Shown here: positions 8,901 to 18,976 of the stretch, piece by piece | Layout: each line of letters starts with the position of its first letter | Position numbering within the stretch: position 1 is the stretch's first letter | Assembly (NCBI RefSeq): GCF_037176765.1 | Contig: NC_090034.1 | Coordinates: forward strand, 19,290,375 to 19,354,374 | Source: Anolis sagrei | Lineage: Eukaryota > Chordata > Lepidosauria > Squamata > Anolidae | Length of the DNA: 64,000 nucleotides | Direction: 5' to 3' | Notes under the pieces: model-generated | The model's input: only the letters and a program-made list of their open reading frames with translations | What the model was told of the DNA's origin: nothing | Databases searched by the model: none | Translations under genes and position numbers: made by a program

Positions 8901-11900
8901 GACAACGCCGGCTCTTCGGCTTCAAATTGGAGATGAGCACATTGCATCTAAATAAGTTCTCTCTCTCCCTATATAGGACACACAGTGCTTGGGAACAAAA
9001 GTGTTTTGGATTTTGGATTTTTAGTTTATTTTCTGGGCAAGATACGTTTGCCACTGTAATGACTATTACTGACACTAATAAGTAAGAGAAAAATGTGGAG
9101 GAAGAGGCCTTAATAATAAAAAGCAATGCTTTGGCCTCAGAAAAGCTCTGTACAGAGAAGGAATTGTGCTCAGTTGTGGGGGACCCAGTCCCACTCAATG
9201 TTACGAGGGTTAAATGAAAACTAATGCCTCCATCTTCATAACTCTTCAACAGATGGCAGTACTGGTATGCGGCAGGTACTGGCTTGTTCAGTAGACTCTC
9301 CTCTACAGTGCCATTTTGTCGGGAAGCCTTAGCATTGAATGGTTGTGTTGTTAAAGTGCGAAGTATGGAACCCTGCACAGACGGTTGGTCAATGCGACTT
9401 AAGCAATGTGCAGTCATTGAATTCTTGACAGCAGAAGGTGTCACCCCAAAGGAGATTCATCAGAGAATGCAAGCTGCTTATGGTGATTGTGTTGATGTGA
9501 GTACTGTGCATTGTTGGGTGAGTAAGTTTAAAGATGTTGAGGTGGGAACATCTGACTTGCATGATGAACAAAGTGTTAGATGTCCTGTGACAGCAACCAC
9601 TGAGTTTCTCAAACAAAAGACTGACAGATTGATTCAGGATGATCGTCGTATCACTCAGAGAGAAATTTCAAGCATCATTGGCATTTCACAAGAATGTGTG
9701 GATCACATTATTGCTTTGCCCAGAATGCTGACGCCTGAAATGAAAGTGCAAAGACTTGAAACTTCAGAGACTGGATCTCTCCACCATATGACATCCTCTA
9801 TACAGTCCAGATTTAGTACCGTCTGACTTCTATCTGTTCCCGATAATGAAAAGATCTTCGGAGACATCATTATGCTTCTGATGAAGATGTTGAGAGAACT
9901 GTGAGACGTTGGTTGCAGAAACATAGTGTCGACTTCTTCTGTGACGGCTTCAGAAAACTTGTTCGCCGTTGGCAGAAATGTATCCAATTGTCTGGTGATT
10001 ATGTGGAAAAGTGAATAGCGATAGTTAAAGAGCACATTGTAAGGCTTATTTCTGCATTTGATTTATTAAAATATTCCCATCCAAACCCAAGTAACGAAAG
10101 TGGAGGCATTACTTTTCATTCAACCCTCGTATGATGGAAAAACATACTCATATTCTTTTCCGACCATTCCAGAAAGTGACTCCAGAGATGGCCAACTTCC
10201 TGCAGGCTTTGAGGAAGAAGGTGAAAGTGGGGGTTGTTGGTGGATCAGATTTCGAAAAAATTCAGGAACAACTGGGGGACGATGGTAAGCTTTCTCTATT
10301 TTAAGCCTTACATTGTGAAGCACTGAAATGCTGATTTGGGGTATTCTTCCATTACCAATTGGACATCATTCATCCCAGTTTGGTATTCTAACTAATCAGA
10401 TTCACTTCCATGGAAGTAAGTTTACTCGACCATCTTTCGTGCTCATAAAACCGAGTTAATTGTGTGCCTGCCATACGGTGAAAACAACAGATTTTTTTCC
10501 AGCATTGCTTTTAATTAACCTAAAAACTTAAAGACCAGACATGGGCAAACTTTGACCCTCCAGCTGTTTTGGACTTCAACTCCCACAATTCCTAACAGCC
10601 TCAGGCCCTTTCCTTTTCCCCCCCCAGCCGCTTAAGGATGGGGCCTGAGGCTATTAGGAATTGTGGGAGTTGAAGTCCAAAATATCTGGAGGGCTGAAGT
10701 TTGCCCATGCCTTCTATAGACAGTAGGCCTCTCACCACTGCAAAACGTAAAGGCTGTGATGGGAGCATAAAAAGGTTTTCATGCTATTTCCACCGTGCCT
10801 GAAAACAACCAAAATAAACAACCTGTTTGTTTCCTCCCTTTCTTCCAATAGTTGTTGACAGATTCGACTACGTCTTTCCAGAGAACGGTCTAGTGGCCTA
10901 CAAAGATGGACAGCTTCTAAGTAAACAGGTGAGTCTGCGATATGGAATTAATTAATAAACTTGAGATAAATTCACATGAGCTGTTTCATGACTTGAATTG
11001 TCATTCAATCCGATGTCCTATACTGTATTAACTGATCCTGTTAATTTACTCTGTTTCCATGATATTTCCTATGCCGTTATACATTGTTATCCACCTTACT
11101 AAACCACTTATCCTTTAACTAGTTCATGTAATGGTTTTCCTCCCCCCCCCCCTCCAAAATTAGTCTGCTGTTATTGTTGTTGCTAGCTATTATTGTTACG
11201 TTTTTACGCTGTTTTATGCTGTCTTAATTGTTTTTGCTTTGTTTTTAATTGTATTCTGCCTTGGGCCCCATGTAAGCCGCCCCGAGTCCCTTCGGAGAGA
11301 TGGAGGCAGGGTAGAAAAATAAAGTTGTTCTTCTTCAGCAGTTTCATATAGTTTCTTTACTCTGCTTTCTTTTGTGTGATTCTGTCTGCTTCTAACTCCT
11401 GAAAATAAGGATTTTCAGACTGGAACCAGTTTGGCTTCAAATTGGGATTGGTCCCAGTCAAGGAAGCCACAGGATGGAGTTTGCATGACCTGAGGAGAGT
11501 CTCTTAGGGGTGCATCTATGTTGGGCGAAAGGGCTTATTAGCAAAAGACCCTCCCCATAAATGTACAGCAGAGTAAATTATTAGCAGCAGTGTGACCCAG
11601 CACCAGTAGCCAAAAATGCTAAAAAGAACCAAAACACACAGACCAATGTTATCTCTTCCATAGGAGGCTTTTCGTTGTAGTAAAATAATATGATTGCACT
11701 ATTTACAAGGACAAGGATTTTTACCCTAACACAAGTAAAATTCTTTATACTTCCTTATTTGCTTCCACGTTGGACTTCTTTCTCATGCAGATAACCAGCT
11801 TCATTCTCACAGAGCCTCTTCTCACACCAACTTACACAGGAGCTTCACACACAGCAGCCTTCACACTGGAGCTTGACAGAAGGCCTTCAACCTGGGGCTT

Positions 11901-14900
11901 CTCACACCAGGCCTTCTCATATTGAGGCCTATCTCACACTGAGGCCTTTCTCCCACTGTGGGCTCTCTCAGACTGACACCTTTCTCCCACTGAGGCGAAC
12001 TAGCACTGAGGCCCTTCTCCCACAGAGACCTTTTACAGACTGAGGCTACTAAGCTACAGGCACACCTGCTTATATTGTACTGCAGCTTTTTGCTGAGTCA
12101 TTGTGTCCATTTAACCCTTTTAGTGCTTGACTCGCATTTTTGTAATTAAAAATACCTAGTTCATTTTTAATATTTTTGACTTAATGCAGTTTGATGCCCC
12201 TTTAACTGCCATGACTCAATGCTATGGAGTCTTGGGTTGTAGTTTCTTTAGTCTTTTCTTTTGTGTGATTCTGTCTGATTGGTGTTTCTCCAAGCTACAA
12301 CTTCCTTGATTTCACAAGGGGGGGGGGGGAATACATTGTTTTCTTGTAGTATAAGTTACTTTATTATTACTTATACCCTGCTTTTTCTCTCCAAAAAAGA
12401 GATTCAAAGTGGCTTACAGTAAAACTGATACAACTGAAAAAACAACATTAGAAGAGAATTAAATATTCATGGTATTTAAAAATAAACAGTTAAACTCTTG
12501 ATTAAAATACTGCAATGAAAGCCAGAGTTACTTTTGCTGGGGAACTTGTGCTCTCAGGGAGTATTATTGCCAAGCTCTGGTTAAAACAAAATTGTAGGGC
12601 ATTTGATTGCTGTGAGTTTTCTGGACTGTATGGCCATGTTCCAGAAGCATTCTCTCTTGACATTTCACCCACATCTACGGCAGGCATCCTCAGAGGTTGT
12701 GAGGTCTGTTGGAAACTAGGCAAGTGAGATTTATATATCTGTTTAATGTCCAGGGTGGGAGAAAGAACTCTTGTCTGCTTGTGGCAAGTGTGAATGTTGT
12801 AGTTGGCCACTTTGATTAGCACTTAATGGCTTTGCAGCTTCAAAGACTGGCTGATTCCTGCCTGGCCATCCAGCCTCTGCTCTAAAACCACTAGAGGTGG
12901 AGACTCCATCAGCAGCATAGTTTAATGTTCTGACTATCTGACAGTTGCTGTGAGTTTTCCAGGCTGTATGGTCATGTTACAAAATTATTCTCTCCTGAAG
13001 TTTTGCCCACATCTGTGGAAGGCATCCTCAGAGGTTGAGAGGTCTGTTGAAAACTAGGCAAGTGAGGTTTATATATCTGTGGAATGTCCAGGCCCTGGAC
13101 ATTCCACAGATATATAAACCTTGCTTGCCTAGGGTGGGAGAAAGAACTCTTGTCTGTAGGGAATTTCTTCAACTTGTCTCCAATCTAACGGGAATCTAGG
13201 AATAATTTTTAAAAAGCCCAAGTGTGCCTGGATTGTAACCCCACTTTCTCCTCCCCTGAGAATTGCTCAACAAAATCCCTTTTAAATAAACACAGTGTCA
13301 TTGCAATATTGTCCTTTCCCCCCCTGGTTTGTTTGATCAATCAATCTCTCCTGATGTGTTTCTCTGTACAGAGTATTCAAAGTCATCTGGGTGAAGAGCT
13401 GCTCCAAGACTTGATCAACTACTGCCTGAGTTACATTGCAAAACTTAAGCTGCCTAGGAAACGGTATGTCTGCAAAATTACCTTTCTGTGTTCCTTTGGA
13501 TGCAATAGTATGGTTCCTTTCGCACTACATAAGTACAGGTCGCCAACTGTAACATTCACACTTGCCTCAAACAAACAAGAGTTCTTTCTACCACCTTGGA
13601 CATTATTCCACAGATGTATAAACCTTACTTGCCTAGTTTCCAACAGACCTCACAACCTCTGAGGATGCCTGCCATAGATATTGATGAAACTTCAGGAAAG
13701 AATACTTCTGGAACATGGCCATACAGCCCGGAAAACTTGTAGCAACCTACTGAAGGACTCTTCAAACTAATCCAAAAACTCCATAGGATAGGTTCTGCAA
13801 GATGAGATCAAAAGTTGATATTGTCCTGGCCATAACTATACTTCCCCCTGCCCCAAATTTTTTTTTACAAAAATAATTTTTGACAATATTTATTTACTGT
13901 ATTGTTATAAGTGCCTTTTTTAACTTACTACATAGAGTGCAATCAAGTCTTATCAAGCCTTGTTGTTTGATTTGATATTGTGATATGGCCTAAGGGCTAA
14001 TCAATAAAATTGTTATTGTTATTGACAACAGAAAACAGAAAAAAGCAGCAATATTTCCAAACGCAGACATACTTAGACAATGATTACTTAGACCAGGGGT
14101 CCTCAGACTTTTTAAACCGGGGGCCAGTTCACTGTCCCTCAGACCGTTGGAGGGCCGGACTATAGTTTTTAAAAAAAAATAAATTAAAAAATTCCTATGC
14201 ACATTGCACATTTCTTATTTTGCTGTGTGGAAGTGCCCTTAGAGGGGATTCTTTCTAGCCCTCTTTAGGCAGTAATTCCAGGAGCAGAGAATGGGAAATC
14301 TTCCTATTTCTAGTCTGAACAAAATCTGGCTCCCAGTATTTAAAAAACTCTAAAATTATAACTGTAAATAAAGAACAACACTCAAACACAGGGGAACTCC
14401 AGACAAGAAACAATCAGGGCCAGCTAATCACCTCTCAACAAAGGATTCTCCTTAAAAATTGTCAGGCTATGAAATGGTAATCAAGGTGGCCAGTTGAAAC
14501 ATTCATACCTACCTCCAACAGACAAGAGTTCTTTCTCCCACCCCGGATCTTCCACAATTTTCCTAGTTAAAGGTTTTCCTCTGACATGAATTCCAGGTGT
14601 TTCTGACTCGGGGGTGTGGTGCTCATCTGCATTTCTAAGTTGAAGAGCTGGCGTTGTCCGTAGACACCTCCTGGCCGGCATGACTGCATGGAGCGCCGGG
14701 GCAGCCTCCCTTGGCTGGCTCACGCTGTCCATCAGGCCCGATGGGCAGCGTGAGCCTGCCAAGGGAGGAGCAGCCCCACGCGGCCTACTCGCACGTAAAG
14801 CACCTCGCGAGGTGCTTTACGCTCGAGTAGGCGACGCGGAACAGCTGCCCTTGGCTGGCTCACACTGCCCATCAGGCCTGATGGATAGCGTGAGCCTGCC

Positions 14901-17683
14901 AAGGGAGGAGCAACCCCGCGTGGCCTACTCGCGCGTAAAGCACCTCGCGAGGTGCTTTATGCGTGAGTAGGCAACGCAGAGCAGCCGCCCTTGGCTGGTT
15001 CACGCTGCCCATTGGGCCTGACGGATAGAGTGAGCCGGCCAAGGGAGGGGCACTGTGTGGGGGGGGGGGGCGCTCCTCCGCGGGCCGGATAAGTGCCCTT
15101 GGCGGGCCGGAAGTGGCCCGCAGGCCGTAGTTTGGGGATCCCTGACTTAGACAATGATTAGTTTTAGAAGCAGTCTCTAAAAACTTAACATTTTTCTTCT
15201 GCTTTATATTTAGCATTTTTTTCCTTTGTTTGATTTAACATTTATAAGGAAATATCCAAACATTTTATGTCTCTTTTTAGAGGCACTTTTATTGAATTCC
15301 GGAACGGGATGCTGAACGTGTGTCCAGTCGGCAGAAACTGCAGCCAGAGTGAACGGATTGAGTTCTATGAGTTCGATAAGGCAAGTGAACGTCTGCATTT
15401 GAAGCCTTTCTTCTTGAGGGCTTGTGATCAGGCAAGCCCTCTCTTTATCCCAGAGTTTGACCCCTCAACCAGAGTTTGACCCCTCAACCAGGCTGTTGGG
15501 AATTGTGGGAGTTGAAGTCCAAAACACCTGATGGGGCCGAAGTTTGCCCATGCCTTCTCTATGGTTATCCATTAGGGATTCAAACCCTATACTGTCGTGT
15601 AAACTCAGGGATATAATTTTCAAAATACAAGAGACAATGTTTTGAGCTGGCCTGCATGGTACTATGAGCATCCCGCAATCCCGAAACACAGCATTGTTTG
15701 GTGACCTTGGACACCACCTTGCAGCACATTTAGTGAATTTGTGCTGTTCCCTTAAACTGATGGCTCTTTTTTCATTTCTTTAAGCAGAAGGAACACATAA
15801 GGGAGAAATTCGTGGCTGATTTGCAAAGGGACTTCGCAGGGAAAGGCCTCACGTTTTCCATAGGTATTGCTTCTTCTTTAAAGTAAACCAGAAAGACATT
15901 TCCACTGATGTCAAAATTCACCAGGGGAAGAAGGACTGTTTAATGTATTGGGATCTCGGAGATTAAGATCATCAGAAGAGGCCCTGCTCTCAGCCCCACC
16001 TCTTTAACATGCATGATTGGTGGGGACGAGGGACAGGGCCTTCTCAGTGGTGGCCCCTCGACTGTGGAGCTCCCTCCCCAGCGATATTAGATCAGCCCCT
16101 TCCCTCCTGACCTTCAGAAAAAGAATAAAAATGTGACTTTGGGATCAAGCCTTTGAAGAATAATATAGTGCAATAGATGGATTTGGAATTATGTGCAATG
16201 ATTACCAGAATGGTCTGGATTATGATTGTGGATAGCGTGATTTATAATAGTAATTGTAATGTTTTTAAATGTTTTGATGTATTTTAACCTTGATTTTAGT
16301 TTTGATTTGATTTTTTTTAAATTGTATATTGTTTTGTAAGGCATTGAATTGTTGCCTATGTTGTAAGCCACCTTGAGTCTCCTTTCGGGTCGAGAAAGGT
16401 GGGATATAAATATAGTAAATAAATAATAAACAAAGAATAAGACTAAACTTTCAGGGCCCCAATTCTCAGCATCTCTGGATGATCTTATTTTAAAGAAGAA
16501 GAAAAAAGCTTTCCCTCCAAATAAGAATGCTTGTTAAACTGATTGACAGGCATTTGCAATAATTTTTTTTCATGTCAGGAGCAACTTGAGAAACTGCAAG
16601 TGTGAGAGAATTGGCTGTTTGCAAGGACGTTGCCTAGGGGATACCCAAATGTTTTTGATGTTTTACCATCCTTGTGGGAGTCTTCTCTCATGTCCCCACA
16701 TGGGGAGCTGGAGCTGACAGAGGGAGCTCAACCTGCTCTCCCTGGATTCGAACCTCCAACCTGTCGGTCATTCATCATGCTGGCACAAGGGTTTAGCCCA
16801 TTGCGCCACCAGGGGCTCCATTCATTTGCAATAAATGATAAAATCTGTAAATGCGTGGACCAGAATTAATGGCTAGGTGTAAATTAAGTTATTGCTAGGT
16901 GAAGTGGCCATCACTGGGAAAGAAAGGGAGCAAAGCAGATTGGCTGCTGCCTGTGATAATGTGTGTGAGGGGAAGGGAAGGGAAGGAAAGGAAAGGAAAG
17001 GAAAGGAAAGGAAGAAAAGGAAAGGAAGCGCACAACTCCCATGTTACGTCACCTCCACTGGCTGCCTGTTTGCTACCAGGCACAATTCCAAGTTCTGGCT
17101 TTGGCCTATAAAACACTAAACGGCTCCGGCCCAGTTTACCTGTCCGAACGCATCTTCCTTTACGAACCACCATGAAAACTAAGATCTTCGGGGGAGGCCG
17201 TGCTCTCGGTCTCACCACCATCACAGGCATGTTTGGTGGGGATGAGAGACAGGGCCTTCTCAGTGATTGCCCCCTGGATATGGAACTCCCTTTCTGACAA
17301 GATTAGATCAGCCTCCACCTTCCTTTCCTTCAGAAAGATGGTAAAGACTTGGCTGTGGGACCAAGCCTTTGGGACGGTGAAATAAGACAATAATAGAAAA
17401 CCCTGACCCTGACCGGAGCCAGCATGGTGTTTTGAGATGGTTTTAAACAACCGATTTTAAAATAGATGCAACTGATTTTAGTGTTTGTGTATAGTTATAG
17501 TTATTTTATGTTCTGGCATGGAATGCGTGTCGTATATATGCTGTGCTCTGCCCTGAGTCCCCTTCGGGGTGAGAAGGGTGGAATATAAATATTTTAAATC
17601 AATCAATCAGTGTGGGGAGAAAAAAGGAGTGAAGGAAAGGAAGGGAGGAAAGAAGGAAGAGAATAATAATAATAATAATAATA

Positions 17684-17716
<33 letters not shown>

Positions 17717-17958
17717 GTCGTGTCAGAAGTCGCTTCTGGTGTGAGAGAATTGGCCGTCTGCAAGGACATTGCCCAGGGGACGCCCGGATGATATTGATGT
17801 TTTTTTCATCCTTGTGGGAGGCTTCTCTCATATCCCCGCATGAGGAGCTGGAGCTGATAGAGAGAGCTCATCCGCCTCTCCTCGGATTCGAACCTGCGAC
17901 CTGTCGGTCTTCAGTCCTGCCGGCACAGGGGTTTAACCCACTGCGCCACCGGGGGCTC

Positions 17959-18001
<43 letters not shown>

Positions 18002-18945
18002 CTTTATTTGTACCCTGCCACCATCTCCCCAATGGGGACTCGGAGCGGCTTACATGGGGCCAAACCTGAACAAGAATTACAATATAACAATACAGATTGC
18101 AATAAAATAACAACATAACATTAAAATAAAACATTAAAATAAAAAATAAAAGAGAAAGAGAAGAGAATGCATTAATCAAATCTGTGAATAATCAAATCGC
18201 CTAAAAATTCCTAGAGAGATGTATCTGTATCTGATTAATGAAATTCTTTTCATTCCTTTTCCATGTAACAAACTTACCATCTGTGTTTTTTACCTTTATC
18301 CATCCAGGGGGACAGATAAGTTTTGACGTGTTTCCAGACGGTTGGGATAAACGGTTCTGCTTAGGAATTGTTTCCAAAGATGGCTTTAAAAAGATCTATT
18401 TCTTTGGCGACAAGACCATGCCGGTAAGTTGGGAAATACAACAAAATCATCTTTGGGAGTCAATCTGCAACAGAAGGCCCTCTTACATGCGGGACCGTAT
18501 TCAATTGCAGTCTCGACAAAAATCTATTCTATTCCCATTATGCATATTACAGTGTTTTCTTCCAACCCAATGCCTTCCTGATGTGCTGGGCTACAATTCC
18601 CATCATCCCGTATTTAAATGCTGGAAGTTGTAGTGTAATACACCCAAAGAGTGCTAGAATGGGGGTGGATGTTTACTATTTTAGTTAGAACTTAGAACAC
18701 CCCAAAGTGAGGGGCGCTGTGGTTTTAACTGTGAACAGGTTTTTAATCCGTGTTAAGGGATTTAACTGTTTAATTTTAATACTTCTAATACTTAATTCTA
18801 TTTTAATGTTGGAGATGTGGCATGGACAAAGGGACATATTTTCATTTATGGTGGGAATGCCCCCAATTGAAGAGTTTTTGGAATGACGTATTTATTGAAA
18901 TATGCAATATTATAGGACTAAATATTACTCTGGATTCTAGGTTAG

Positions 18946-18976
<31 letters not shown>

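Larger units (their letters stand above)
5929..10172 (+). other. PMM2: PMM2 intron 1, repeat-filled (4.2 kb)
   Basis: The intron holds, in order, direct repeat copy B, a BovB LINE, a nested pair of S1 SINEs and a mariner. Only about 300 bp (8945-9203) lack a recognised repeat, and nothing coding is seen there. Confidence 0.85.
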
